From NCBI RefSeq assembly GCF_041814905.1, contig NZ_JBGXYA010000063.1, forward strand, positions 1 through 53,798: a DNA stretch of 53,798 nucleotides, given 5' to 3'. Below are positions 8,551 to 17,656 of this stretch, piece by piece. The DNA comes from Glaesserella sp041814905. Lineage in GTDB: Bacteria; Pseudomonadota; Gammaproteobacteria; Enterobacterales; Pasteurellaceae. The notes under the pieces are model-generated. The model searched no databases, was not told the DNA's origin, and worked only from the letters and a program-made list of their open reading frames with translations. The translations under genes and the position numbers were made by a program. Numbering within the stretch: the stretch's first letter is position 1; each line of letters starts with the position of its first letter.

Positions 8551-9420
8551 ATGCTTAAGGAACGTGTTTTATCAGCAATCGTATTGATTGCTCTTGCTCT
8601 CGTTGCACTATTTTGGCTTTCGCCTCTACCTTTTACAATTGTCCTTTCCGCCATCATTGTGCTGGCAATGTGGGAATGGGCCCAATTCGCGGGTTTTAAA
8701 CGTCCGATTGCACGAGCTATCGTTGCCTTTGTTGCTACCTGTTTATTATTTTTTCCGATTGTGGCGGGGACTTCTTACATTCAAGCCGCTCGGTTCTTAA
8801 CAAACGAAACGACTCCATTCCTGTTTGTCGGATGTATATGGTGGATTGTTGCATTCTATTTAGTGATTACTTACCCGAATTCGGCAAATATTTGGGCTAA
8901 ATCGGTTAGTGCCAAATTTATCTTTGGCTTTTGTACCCTTGTTCCATTCTTGTTGGGTACCCTAGCTTTACGCTTCTATCAATATAATATTGATCAACAT
9001 CAGGGAACCTATTTATTACTTTATGTCTTTTTATTAGTGTGGGGTGCCGATTCCGGTGCATATTTTGTCGGTCGCACCTTTGGTAAACACAAACTAGCTC
9101 CGAAAGTTTCTCCGGGTAAATCTTGGGAAGGTGCAATCGGCGGTGTATTAACATCCGGCATTATCGCATTTATATTCTTACAAATCGCTCCGATTAATGT
9201 CTTTGGTAAAGAGCTCGCTACCGTACCATTCATTATTTTATCGATTATCACGGTGGCCATTTCAATCTTAGGTGATTTAAGCGAAAGTATGTTCAAACGC
9301 CAAGCCGGCATTAAAGACAGCAGTAACTTAATTCCCGGACACGGTGGTATTCTTGATCGGATAGATAGCTTAACCGCAGCCGTCCCCGTGTTCGCAACCG
9401 GTTTCTTCTTTATTTTATAA
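8551..9420 (+). CDS. cdsA: Phosphatidate cytidylyltransferase
   Basis: CdsA is an integral inner-membrane enzyme that makes CDP-diacylglycerol from phosphatidic acid and CTP, the branch point for all phospholipids. The 289-residue protein has about eight membrane helices and the family signature near the C-terminus (SISILGDLSESMFKRQAG, followed by KDSSNLIPGHGGILDRIDS). It lies 24 bases after uppS and 9 before rseP, so it is translated from the same message. Confidence 0.97.
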   Translation: MLKERVLSAIVLIALALVALFWLSPLPFTIVLSAIIVLAMWEWAQFAGFKRPIARAIVAFVATCLLFFPIVAGTSYIQAARFLTNETTPFLFVGCIWWIVAFYLVITYPNSANIWAKSVSAKFIFGFCTLVPFLLGTLALRFYQYNIDQHQGTYLLLYVFLLVWGADSGAYFVGRTFGKHKLAPKVSPGKSWEGAIGGVLTSGIIAFIFLQIAPINVFGKELATVPFIILSIITVAISILGDLSESMFKRQAGIKDSSNLIPGHGGILDRIDSLTAAVPVFATGFFFIL

Positions 9421-9429
9421 GGTGAAGAT

Positions 9430-10749
9430 GTGACTTCGGTATTAGCTTTTTTTATTTTAATTTGCGTACTGGTCTTTGTACACGAATACGGGCATTTTTG
9501 GGCAGCTAGAAAATGTGGCGTGAAAGTATTACGTTTTTCTATCGGTTTCGGCAAAATTTTATGTCGTAGAAAAGATAAACACGGTACGGAATTTGTTTTT
9601 TCGTTAATTCCGTTAGGTGGCTACGTTCACATGTACGGTGGCGAAGATGAACCGGGTTTAACACCGGATCAATCGCTAAAAAATAAGAGTGTATTACAAC
9701 GCGCATTTATTGTGATTGCCGGTCCAATGGCGAACTTTATTTTTGCAATCTTCGCCTACTGGGTAATTTTCAGTGTCGGTATTCCGACTGTTAAGCCGGT
9801 TATTGGTAACGTATTACCCGACAGTATTGCGGCACAAGCAAACCTTGTTCCTGAGTTACAAATTAAACGGATTGACGGTAGAAACGTTCAGGATTGGGAA
9901 GAAACAACACTGGCATTAATCGGTAAAGTCGGCTCTAAAAGTGTCGAACTCGAGGGAAATCTGATTGATGAGGATACACCTAGAAAATTCACATTAGACC
10001 TGACAACATGGAATGTTGAAGGAAATAAAGAAAGTCCGTTAATTTCATTAGGTATCCGCCCAAAAAGCGGCAAGGTTGAACCAATTATTAGCGGCATAGT
10101 CGAAAATTCCGCATCAGCGAAAGCAGGAATCCGGGTTGGCGATAAAATTGTTTCCGTTAATCATCAATCTTTTGATTGGTCAGAGTTAATCAAGCAAGTT
10201 CAAACTGGTAAAACATTACATTTAACCGTCGAACGTGCGGGAAAACAGATAGCATTTGAACTCACACCGGAAATATCAGAAAAAGAAAAACGCTATTTAA
10301 TCGGTATTACTCCGACATTTGAACCTTTAGCGGATAAGTATCGAACAGAGCTAAAGTATGATATTCTTACTGCCTTTGAGAAAAGTTTGTATAAAGTCAT
10401 CTCTTTGGTCAAAGTGATTTTACAGTTTATCGCTAATTTAATTACCGGTGAACTTTCCATCACCAATATGGGCGGTCCGATTACCATGGCAAAAGGCGCA
10501 GGAATCACCGCAGAAATCGGTTTTGTTTATTATCTTGGGTTTATGGCTCTCATCAGTGTAAATTTAGGTGTAATGAACTTATTCCCGATATTACCATTAG
10601 ATGGCGGGCAATTATTATTGTTAGGCGGTGAGGCAGTTCGTAGAAAACCACTGCCGGAATCGGTACATTTACGTTTTCAACAAATCGGCATTGCTTTTGT
10701 TCTTGCCCTCATGTTATTTACGTTATTCAATGATTTAATACATTTCTAA
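9430..10749 (+). CDS. rseP: Site-2 intramembrane metalloprotease RseP
   Basis: RseP cleaves the anti-sigma factor RseA within the membrane after DegS, releasing sigmaE, and clears signal-peptide remnants. The 439-residue protein has the zinc motif HEYGH in the first helix (about 18-22), the GPMANFIFA segment, two tandem PDZ domains (about 110-300) and the NLFPILPLDGG motif in the last third that supplies the third zinc ligand. The GTG start at 9430 follows GGTGAAG. The position between cdsA and bamA is the conserved gammaproteobacterial order. Confidence 0.97.
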   Translation: MTSVLAFFILICVLVFVHEYGHFWAARKCGVKVLRFSIGFGKILCRRKDKHGTEFVFSLIPLGGYVHMYGGEDEPGLTPDQSLKNKSVLQRAFIVIAGPMANFIFAIFAYWVIFSVGIPTVKPVIGNVLPDSIAAQANLVPELQIKRIDGRNVQDWEETTLALIGKVGSKSVELEGNLIDEDTPRKFTLDLTTWNVEGNKESPLISLGIRPKSGKVEPIISGIVENSASAKAGIRVGDKIVSVNHQSFDWSELIKQVQTGKTLHLTVERAGKQIAFELTPEISEKEKRYLIGITPTFEPLADKYRTELKYDILTAFEKSLYKVISLVKVILQFIANLITGELSITNMGGPITMAKGAGITAEIGFVYYLGFMALISVNLGVMNLFPILPLDGGQLLLLGGEAVRRKPLPESVHLRFQQIGIAFVLALMLFTLFNDLIHF

Positions 10750-10802
10750 CCCTTACAAGCGGTTAGTTTATGCAATAATTTTACAAAAATAGGATCATTT
10801 CG

Positions 10803-13196
10803 ATGAAAAAACTATTACTCTCTACACTTTTAGTCGCAAACGGGATTGCTGTAGCAGCCCCTTTTGTTGTTAAAGAGATTCGCGTTGATGGTGTTCAACC
10901 GGCAACGGAGGCGGCAATCATATCAGCTTTGCCGGTTAAAGTCGGTCAAACCGCAACAGATAATGACGTAGCAAACGTAGTTAGACAGTTATTTACCCAA
11001 AATCGTTTTGCAGACGTTCGCGCAAGTCGTGAAGGAAATACCCTTGTGATCAAAATCGCCGAATATCCGATCATCAATAGTGTTGATATCGAAGGCAACT
11101 CTGCAATTCCGAAAGATCCGTTAGAACAAAATTTAAAAGCAAATTTAATCACCAAAGGCGAAATGTTTGACGCAGCTAAACTCGAATCATTCAAATCGGG
11201 ATTGGTCCAACATTACCATTCCATTGGTCGTTACAATGCGACTGTCGATACCGTGATTACTCAAGCCGAATCCGGCGGTGTGAACATAAAATTAGATATT
11301 AAAGAAGGCGATGTTTCTTATGTTAAAACAATTAACTTTGAAGGAAATAACGCATTCAGCGCCGAAGAATTAACTAAAAGGCTTGATATCCAACCGGATG
11401 TGTCTTGGTGGAATATTTTTGAAAGCAGCAAGTTTGAACAACAAGCGTATAACCAAGATTTAGAGAATTTACGCGATTTCTATATGAATCAAGGCTATGC
11501 AAAATTTAATATTCAAGATACCAATATCCAGTTCAGCGACGACAAAAAAGATGTCGCGCTAACTTATAAGCTCCATGAAGGCGAACAGTACAATATCAGT
11601 GAAATCCGAATTATCGGTGATACGGCAAAATTAGATAAAGAATTAAATGAATTACTCCGTGATTTCCATCCCGGACAGCAATTCCGTAAAAGCGAGTTGA
11701 AGAAAATCGAAGACGGAATTAAACAAATTTTAGGTAATAACGGTTTTGCTTCAGCAAAAGTAGACCTCTATCCGACATTTGATGATGCAAATAAAACCGT
11801 ACGTATCAGCTTTGTCGTTGATAGCGGTAGCCGTGTTTATGTCCGCAAAATTCGTTTTGAAGGTAATGACATTACTGCAGATTCAACGCTTCGTCGTGAA
11901 ATGCGCCAACAGGAAGCTACTTGGTTATCCACTAACTTAGCTGAACTGGGTAAAGCCCGCTTAGAGCGTACCGGTTTCTATGAAACGGTTGAATTGAGTT
12001 ATCCGAATGTGCCGAATACAACGGATCAAGTTGATTTAGTTTATAAAATTAAAGAACGCAATACCGGTAGTATCTCATTCGGTATCGGTTACGGTACGGA
12101 AAGCGGCTTAAGCTATCAAGCAGGTATCAAGCAAGATAATTTCTTAGGAATGGGATCAACAATTAGTTTGAATGGTACACGTAATGACTACGGAACAAAC
12201 ATCAATTTAGGTTATACCGAACCGTACTTTACTAAAGATGGTGTCAGCCTTGGCGGTAATGTCTTCTATGAAGATTATGATAACTCCAAAAACGATATTT
12301 CTGCGGCTTATAAACGTCAAACTTATGGTATAAATGGAACATTGGGCTTCCCGGTAAATGAAAACAACTCATACTACTTAGGTTTAGGTTATACCCACGA
12401 TACGATTAAAAATGCACGCCGTGAATATACTCGTGAACTCTATGTTAAATCAATGAATTATGAAATTGATTCGTCATCTGATTATTACAACAGAATTAAA
12501 GCCGATGATTTCGATTTCTCTTTCGGATGGAACTATAACAGCTTAAACCGCGGTTTTTTACCGACACAAGGGACTATCGCAAATATTGGTGGACGTATTA
12601 CTATTCCGGGTTCGGATAATAGATATTACAAAGTTAATGCTGATGTAAGAAATTATTATCCGCTTAACCGTGAGCATAAATGGGTAATTTCAACCAAAGC
12701 CGGCGTTGCCTATGCTAATGGTATGGGAGGTAAAAAATTACCGTTCTATCAAACCTATTCAGCAGGCGGTATCGGTTCATTACGCGGCTTTGCTTACGGA
12801 GCTGTTGGTCCACAGGCAATCTATTTAACACGCGATGATTCTGGTAGTGCGGCGTTTAATTCAGTAAACGGAGATATTGTCGGTGGTAATGCCATGGCAA
12901 TAGCAAGTATTGAATTTATTATGCCTACGCCATTTGTCAGTGAGAAATATCAGAATAATGTTAGAACGTCATTATTTTTTGATGCGGCAAGTGTATGGAA
13001 TACTAAATGGAAGCATTCTACTTATCCGTCATTACCTGATTATGGTGACTATAAACGGATCAGATCATCCGCCGGTATTTCGTTCCAATGGAACTCGCCG
13101 ATAGGGCCTTTAGTCTTCTCATATGCGAAACCAATCAAAAAATATGATGGTGATGAAATTGAACAATTCCAGTTCAGTATTGGCAGTACATTCTAA
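10803..13196 (+). CDS. bamA: Outer-membrane protein assembly factor BamA
   Basis: BamA is the outer-membrane beta-barrel core of the BAM complex that inserts other barrels. The 797-residue precursor has a signal peptide ending near VAVAAP, five POTRA domains (about 20-420) starting FVVKEIRVDGVQP, and a 16-strand barrel with the family's substrate-binding loop 6 motif (LRGFAYG, near 660). It ends in Phe after alternating aromatic residues (QFQFSIGSTF), the beta-signal. Pasteurellaceae know this protein as D15/Oma87, a protective surface antigen. A long inverted repeat follows it before skp. Confidence 0.98.
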   Translation: MKKLLLSTLLVANGIAVAAPFVVKEIRVDGVQPATEAAIISALPVKVGQTATDNDVANVVRQLFTQNRFADVRASREGNTLVIKIAEYPIINSVDIEGNSAIPKDPLEQNLKANLITKGEMFDAAKLESFKSGLVQHYHSIGRYNATVDTVITQAESGGVNIKLDIKEGDVSYVKTINFEGNNAFSAEELTKRLDIQPDVSWWNIFESSKFEQQAYNQDLENLRDFYMNQGYAKFNIQDTNIQFSDDKKDVALTYKLHEGEQYNISEIRIIGDTAKLDKELNELLRDFHPGQQFRKSELKKIEDGIKQILGNNGFASAKVDLYPTFDDANKTVRISFVVDSGSRVYVRKIRFEGNDITADSTLRREMRQQEATWLSTNLAELGKARLERTGFYETVELSYPNVPNTTDQVDLVYKIKERNTGSISFGIGYGTESGLSYQAGIKQDNFLGMGSTISLNGTRNDYGTNINLGYTEPYFTKDGVSLGGNVFYEDYDNSKNDISAAYKRQTYGINGTLGFPVNENNSYYLGLGYTHDTIKNARREYTRELYVKSMNYEIDSSSDYYNRIKADDFDFSFGWNYNSLNRGFLPTQGTIANIGGRITIPGSDNRYYKVNADVRNYYPLNREHKWVISTKAGVAYANGMGGKKLPFYQTYSAGGIGSLRGFAYGAVGPQAIYLTRDDSGSAAFNSVNGDIVGGNAMAIASIEFIMPTPFVSEKYQNNVRTSLFFDAASVWNTKWKHSTYPSLPDYGDYKRIRSSAGISFQWNSPIGPLVFSYAKPIKKYDGDEIEQFQFSIGSTF

Positions 13197-13212
13197 ACAG
13201 TAATCGGTTTCC

Positions 13213-13268
13213 GTTCGTTATAAAACCCGAGTGTCACTATTTCGTGAACAATATGTTTTATAACGAAC
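13213..13268 (+). repeat. 14-bp perfect inverted repeat between bamA and skp
   Basis: GTTCGTTATAAAAC (13213-13226) recurs as its exact reverse complement at 13255-13268 with a 28-base spacer. In RNA this is a strong stem with a large loop. No T-run follows, so it is not a standard terminator; it may stabilise the bamA message or set the bamA:skp ratio. Confidence 0.7.
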
Positions 13269-13302
13269 TCACCTTATTTTAAACATTAAACAAGGATATT
13301 TT

Positions 13303-14007
13303 ATGAAAAATTTATTTAAACTATCAGTAATCACTGCAGCACTTGCATTTGCAACCAACGCCACAAACGCAGCAGACAATATTGCCTATGTGAATCCGGG
13401 TTTCCTAATGCAAAATCATCCGCTACTTGCTGATCCTAATTCTGAATTCGTGAAAGAAATGAAAGCTGAAGAAGCAAAATTTGCAGAAGCGGAGAAAAAA
13501 TTAGCTGATGAAGAAAAAAAATTAGCGGATGATGCAAAGAAATTACAAGATGAAGAAAAAAAAGTATCTGATTCACTACAGAAAAAAGCTGCAGCATTAG
13601 AAAAAGAAGCACCAAGATTACGTAGTGCAGATATCAAAAAACGCCAAGATGCAATTAATGCGGAAGGTAAAGCATTTCAAAATAAAATTGATGCTCTACA
13701 AAAACGAGAAACGGCATTTAGAAAAAATGTAGAAGAATTCCAAAAACAATTTGGCGGTATTCAACGAGGTTTAGCCGAAAAACAAGCTAAAATTCAACAA
13801 AGCATCATGGGTGAAGTGGAAAAAGCAATTGCAGATACGGCAAAAGCGAAAGGTTTCACCCTAGTATTGGACTCAACCGCCGTTTTATATACTCAAAATG
13901 AAGCGAATGATTTAACCGAAGAGGTATTTAAAGCTTTAGGTGGTCAAATTAAACCTCAAGCTGAAAATGTTAAACCTGCAACCGAAACACCGGCAGTGAG
14001 TAAATAA
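13303..14007 (+). CDS. skp: Periplasmic chaperone Skp/OmpH, enlarged form
   Basis: Skp is a trimeric 'jellyfish' chaperone that holds unfolded outer-membrane proteins in the periplasm. The 234-residue precursor has a signal peptide cut near TNAAD, the conserved N-terminal strand NIAYVNPGFLMQ, long charged coiled-coil arms and the conserved ending KGFTLVLDSTAVLY. It is clearly longer than enteric Skp (about 161). The extra length comes from near-perfect 7-residue repeats in the first arm (EKKLADE-type, residues 64-91) and a Pro/Glu-rich C-terminal tail (PQAENVKPATETP). It overlaps lpxD by one base. Confidence 0.93.
   Translation: MKNLFKLSVITAALAFATNATNAADNIAYVNPGFLMQNHPLLADPNSEFVKEMKAEEAKFAEAEKKLADEEKKLADDAKKLQDEEKKVSDSLQKKAAALEKEAPRLRSADIKKRQDAINAEGKAFQNKIDALQKRETAFRKNVEEFQKQFGGIQRGLAEKQAKIQQSIMGEVEKAIADTAKAKGFTLVLDSTAVLYTQNEANDLTEEVFKALGGQIKPQAENVKPATETPAVSK
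13492..13575 (+). repeat. 21-bp imperfect tandem repeat inside skp (four 7-residue units)
   Basis: The four consecutive units encode EKKLADE, EKKLADD, AKKLQDE and EKKVSDS. The DNA is A-rich with several poly-A runs, so copy-number change by slippage would keep the frame and alter the arm length by one coiled-coil heptad at a time. Confidence 0.8.
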
Positions 14008-15032
14008 TGGCAGTATTCCGTTTACATGATTTAGCGGAGCAGATCGGCGGAACCCTAAGGGGTGACGCCGATTTAGTTATTTCTAGTATTGCTCCTTTAG
14101 AAAAAGCAGACTCGTCACAAATTACCTTTATTTCTAACGCAAAATATCGCGCCCAATTAGCCGAAAGCAAGGCGGGAGCAATTATTGTAAGTGAAGGCGA
14201 TGTAGAATTTTGTACAGATACGCAAAATCTGATTATCACAAAAAATCCGTATGTTGCTTATGCTTTACTTGCACAATATATGGACAGTACACCTAAAGCA
14301 GCACAAGGCATTGCACCAAGTGCTGTCATTTCACCGGAGGCTAAATTAGGAAATAATGTCTCTGTTGGTGCAAATGCCGTAATTGAAAGTGGCGTAGAGA
14401 TTGCAGATGACGTAACAATCGGTGCAGGTTGCTTTATCGGCAAAAATACCAAAATTGGTGCAAGAACCCAGCTTTGGGCAAACGTATCGATTTATCATAA
14501 CGTACAAATCGGCAGCGATTGTTTAATTCAGTCTTCTGCGGTAATCGGCGGTGACGGTTTTGGCTATGCTAACGACAAAGGTCAGTGGATTAAGATTCCA
14601 CAAACCGGTGGTGTAATTATCGGTAACCGCGTAGAAATCGGGGCTTGTACCTGTATCGACCGCGGAGCATTGGACTCAACGGTCATTGAAGACAATGTGA
14701 TTATTGATAACTTATGCCAAATTGCCCATAATGTTCACATTGGTTTCGGTACAGCCGTTGCCGGTGGTGTAATTATGGCTGGCAGCCTGAAAGTCGGTCG
14801 TTTCTGCCAAATTGGTGGAGCCAGTGTAATTAACGGACATATGGAAATTTGTGACGGAGCAATCATTACCGGAATGGGAATGGTTATGCGCCCGATTACT
14901 GAGAAAGGCATTTACTCCTCCGGCATCCCGTTACAACCAAATAAAGAGTGGCGCAAAACGGCAGCTCTCACAATGAATATTGACGAAATGAATAAACGCC
15001 TAAAAGCCGTAGAAAAACGCTTGGCGGAATAA
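14007..15032 (+). CDS. lpxD: UDP-3-O-acyl-glucosamine N-acyltransferase
   Basis: LpxD transfers the second hydroxyacyl chain, from acyl-ACP, to UDP-3-O-acylglucosamine in lipid A synthesis. The 341-residue protein has an N-terminal uridine-binding domain (about 1-100), a left-handed beta-helix made of hexapeptide repeats (about 100-300) containing the catalytic-His region (QIAHNVHIG, about 240), and a helical C-terminus that binds ACP. The ATG overlaps the skp stop codon (TAATG), indicating translational coupling. Confidence 0.97.
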   Translation: MAVFRLHDLAEQIGGTLRGDADLVISSIAPLEKADSSQITFISNAKYRAQLAESKAGAIIVSEGDVEFCTDTQNLIITKNPYVAYALLAQYMDSTPKAAQGIAPSAVISPEAKLGNNVSVGANAVIESGVEIADDVTIGAGCFIGKNTKIGARTQLWANVSIYHNVQIGSDCLIQSSAVIGGDGFGYANDKGQWIKIPQTGGVIIGNRVEIGACTCIDRGALDSTVIEDNVIIDNLCQIAHNVHIGFGTAVAGGVIMAGSLKVGRFCQIGGASVINGHMEICDGAIITGMGMVMRPITEKGIYSSGIPLQPNKEWRKTAALTMNIDEMNKRLKAVEKRLAE

Positions 15033-15078
15033 TTTAAATTAAACATTTATTGAACAACGTGCAATGAAGAGGTCTAGT

Positions 15079-15546
15079 GTGACAACTGAAGTACAAACTG
15101 AAAACAGAGAACCAAAAATTATCGAAGTAGCTGAAATCATGAATATGCTCCCCCACCGCTATCCGTTTTTATTAGTGGACCGTGTGGTTGATTTCGAAGA
15201 AGGTAAATGGCTTAAAGCCGTAAAAAATATCAGTGTAAATGAACCTTGCTTTACCGGGCATTTTCCAACACAACCGATTTTTCCGGGCGTATTAATTCTG
15301 GAATCTATGGCACAAGCCACCGGCGTATTGGCTGTGAAAAGCTACGGCAAATTAAAAGAAGACGAGCTCTATTACTTCGCATCCATTGATAAAGCTCGTT
15401 TCAAACGCCCTGTAGTACCGGGAGATCAAATGCTGATCGAAGTGAATTTCTTAAAAGAGCGCAGAGGAATCAGCTTGTTTACAGGCAAAGCATTTGTTGA
15501 TGGAAAAATCGTCTGTGAAGCAGAATTAATGTGTGCTCGCAAATAA
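15079..15546 (+). CDS. fabZ: 3-hydroxyacyl-ACP dehydratase FabZ
   Basis: FabZ removes water from 3-hydroxyacyl-ACP in type II fatty acid synthesis and competes with LpxA/LpxD for hydroxyacyl-ACP, which explains its place here. It has the hot-dog fold signatures LPHRYPFLLVDRV with the catalytic His, and PGVLILESMAQATG with the catalytic Glu. I chose GTG at 15079 (155 residues) because AAGAGG lies 6 bases upstream and the N-terminus then matches the usual family length. An ATG at 15064 in the same frame would add 5 residues and overlap that ribosome binding site. Confidence 0.96.
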   Translation: MTTEVQTENREPKIIEVAEIMNMLPHRYPFLLVDRVVDFEEGKWLKAVKNISVNEPCFTGHFPTQPIFPGVLILESMAQATGVLAVKSYGKLKEDELYYFASIDKARFKRPVVPGDQMLIEVNFLKERRGISLFTGKAFVDGKIVCEAELMCARK

Positions 15547-15575
15547 TATCAACCCTATAGTAGAGGGATACTTCT

Positions 15576-16370
15576 ATGCAATTTATTGATTCTTCAGCAA
15601 AAATCAGCCCGCTTGCAGTCATTGAAGAAGGTGCGGTAATCGGTCCTCAAGTCGAAATCGGTCCGTTTTGTATAATCGGCAAAGAGGTAAAAATCGGAGC
15701 CAGAACAAAAATTCACTCGCACGTTGTCATTCAAGGCGATACACAAATCGGTGAAGATAACCATATTTTCCAATTCGCAACTATCGGTGAAATTAATCAA
15801 GATTTAAAGTATCAAGGCGAACCGACCAAAACTGTCATCGGCAACCGTAACCGAATCCGTGAAAGCGTGACCATTCATCGAGGAACAATCCAAGGTGGCG
15901 GCGTAACTAAAATCGGTGACGATAACCTGTTTATGATTAACAGCCATATTGCGCACGACTGTCAAATTGGTAATCGCTGTATTATTGCCAACAACGGCAC
16001 GCTAGCCGGTCATGTCACCTTAGATGATTTTGTCATCGTCGGCGGAATGTCGGCAATTCACCAATTCGTTGTTATCGGCTCACACGTTATGTTGGGCGGA
16101 GGTTCTATGGTTAGTCAGGATGTTCCGCCATATGTTATGGCGCAAGGTAACCATGCACAACCATTCGGGGTAAACTTAGAAGGTTTAAAACGCCGCGGTT
16201 TTGAAAAAGCCACCATGCACGCTATCCGTAACGTCTATAAGTTAATTTATCGTAGCGGTAAAACATTGGATGAAGTGATGCCGGAAATTGAACAATACGC
16301 CAAAACAGAAGCTGCCGTCAGCCTGTTTTTAGACTTCTTCAAACGTTCGACCCGCGGTATTATTCGTTAA
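15576..16370 (+). CDS. lpxA: UDP-N-acetylglucosamine O-acyltransferase
   Basis: LpxA catalyses the first step of lipid A synthesis, transferring 3-hydroxyacyl from ACP to UDP-GlcNAc. The 264-residue protein (E. coli 262) is a left-handed beta-helix trimer; hexapeptide repeats run to about residue 185, with the catalytic His in INSHIAHDCQIG (about 125), followed by a helical C-terminal domain containing NLEGLKRRGF. It ends the envelope operon. In most relatives lpxB comes next, but here a paired-uptake-sequence terminator and an opposing gene follow. Confidence 0.97.
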   Translation: MQFIDSSAKISPLAVIEEGAVIGPQVEIGPFCIIGKEVKIGARTKIHSHVVIQGDTQIGEDNHIFQFATIGEINQDLKYQGEPTKTVIGNRNRIRESVTIHRGTIQGGGVTKIGDDNLFMINSHIAHDCQIGNRCIIANNGTLAGHVTLDDFVIVGGMSAIHQFVVIGSHVMLGGGSMVSQDVPPYVMAQGNHAQPFGVNLEGLKRRGFEKATMHAIRNVYKLIYRSGKTLDEVMPEIEQYAKTEAAVSLFLDFFKRSTRGIIR

Positions 16371-16391
16371 TTACGGTACTTCGCCGGCATA

Positions 16392-16449
16392 ACAAGCGGT
16401 GCGTTTTGGCAGGAAATTTGCAAATTTCCGGCTCAAACGCACCGCTTGT
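16392..16449. terminator. Inverted pair of uptake signal sequences between lpxA and a convergent gene
   Basis: ACAAGCGGTGCGTTT (from 16392) pairs with AAACGCACCGCTTGT (ending 16449). Inner GGAAATTTGCAAATTTCC is also self-complementary, so the whole element is a long hairpin. It separates two convergent genes. Confidence 0.82.
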
Positions 16450-16450
16450 T

Positions 16451-17479
16451 TTATTCCCACATCTGACGAATAAACGGCAAAATCGTGTCCAATGCCTGCG
16501 GAATAGAAATTAACGTAAGATTTTTTTCTGTCGCTTTACCCGCTGGCGGGCAGAAGGCAATGTGTTTATTTTTATCATTAATCGGCTGCCAACGGCGTGG
16601 AATTGCAGATAAACGACTCGGATAAAAGCCGATTGTCGGAATGTTCAATGCACCACAGATATGCAAAGGCCCGGTTGACCCCGAAATAAACAAATCCGCA
16701 CACGCTAAAGAACGAGTAAAATCTACCAACCCATCATTTTTGTCATACACCACAATATGGGGGCTAGCGATTAATGCTTTCAATTCATGCGCTTTTTCAC
16801 TTTCGTTCGGTCCAGCCGTTAAGACAACTTGACAGTCAAATTCAGTGAGAATCGCCTTAATCATTTGCGTATATTGATTTAACGACAAACTATTCGCCGA
16901 ACCACCGGTACTGCTATGCACAAACAACCATTTTTTATGAAGCGATAACCCTAATTCCGTCGAAAGCTTTGCTTTCTGCGTTTGAATCAATTCGGATTCA
17001 AACACCAAATAAGGTGGCGACGGTTCAACAATCGGATAATGATGATCACGCAAAAATCGGCGAACTAAATCCAAATTGTATTCAAACTCTGCTTTTTCCG
17101 AACGAGAACGACGTTGGCGCAAACGGTGGTTATAGAGAAATTGAAACAACTTCGTTGCCGGTGCCAAACGATAAGCAATTCTACTTTTCCAAACAAGTTT
17201 GGCGTTATACCAATCAGAAACAAAGCTAATCACTGCATCAAATTTCTCGGCCTTTACCGCCTCAATGACTTGTTGATTTTTTTTAGGATCTTTCTTATCA
17301 CTGCTGTCCGGTAACACGTCATCAATATAAGGACACATTTCAGCCAATGCCGCAGTATATTTTGGTACTAATGCAACGATTTTGGTTTGAGGTAGCGATT
17401 TTTTCAGCATCGCAAAAGCCGGCCACGTCACCATAAAATCACCGATTTTATCATTTCGAATTACAAGAATTTTTTGCAT
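16451..17479 (-). CDS. Family 9 glycosyltransferase (heptosyltransferase-like)
   Basis: This 342-residue GT-B protein begins MQKILVIRNDKIGDFMVTWPAF, the standard N-terminus of LPS heptosyltransferases (WaaC, WaaF, OpsX), and has the C-terminal-domain nucleotide-sugar segments VHSSTGGSANSLSL (about 190) and ISGSTGPLHICGALNIPTIGFYP (about 270-292). Such enzymes use ADP-heptose to build the LPS inner core. The divergence from canonical WaaC/WaaF leaves the acceptor open. It is transcribed alone, convergent with lpxA and divergent from argG. Confidence 0.88.
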   Translation of the reverse strand: MQKILVIRNDKIGDFMVTWPAFAMLKKSLPQTKIVALVPKYTAALAEMCPYIDDVLPDSSDKKDPKKNQQVIEAVKAEKFDAVISFVSDWYNAKLVWKSRIAYRLAPATKLFQFLYNHRLRQRRSRSEKAEFEYNLDLVRRFLRDHHYPIVEPSPPYLVFESELIQTQKAKLSTELGLSLHKKWLFVHSSTGGSANSLSLNQYTQMIKAILTEFDCQVVLTAGPNESEKAHELKALIASPHIVVYDKNDGLVDFTRSLACADLFISGSTGPLHICGALNIPTIGFYPSRLSAIPRRWQPINDKNKHIAFCPPAGKATEKNLTLISIPQALDTILPFIRQMWE

Positions 17480-17656
17480 TGTTTTTACCGTTTGGAATAA
17501 TTTTTGACTATTTTAATCTTCAATCCGCTTTTTCTCTAGGCTTCATACCGATTTGTACTTTAAATTTTTTCATTTTCCGCTAGAATACCGCCTTTGAACG
17601 CAAACATTTTCTGCGTAAACTATCTACTCTTACAATTCAAAAATATAGGAAACTGT

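Noticed and set aside
17594..17656. N-terminal extension of ArgG by 21 residues.
   Set aside because: The extension is unlike the family and the ATG at 17657 has a well-placed ribosome binding site.
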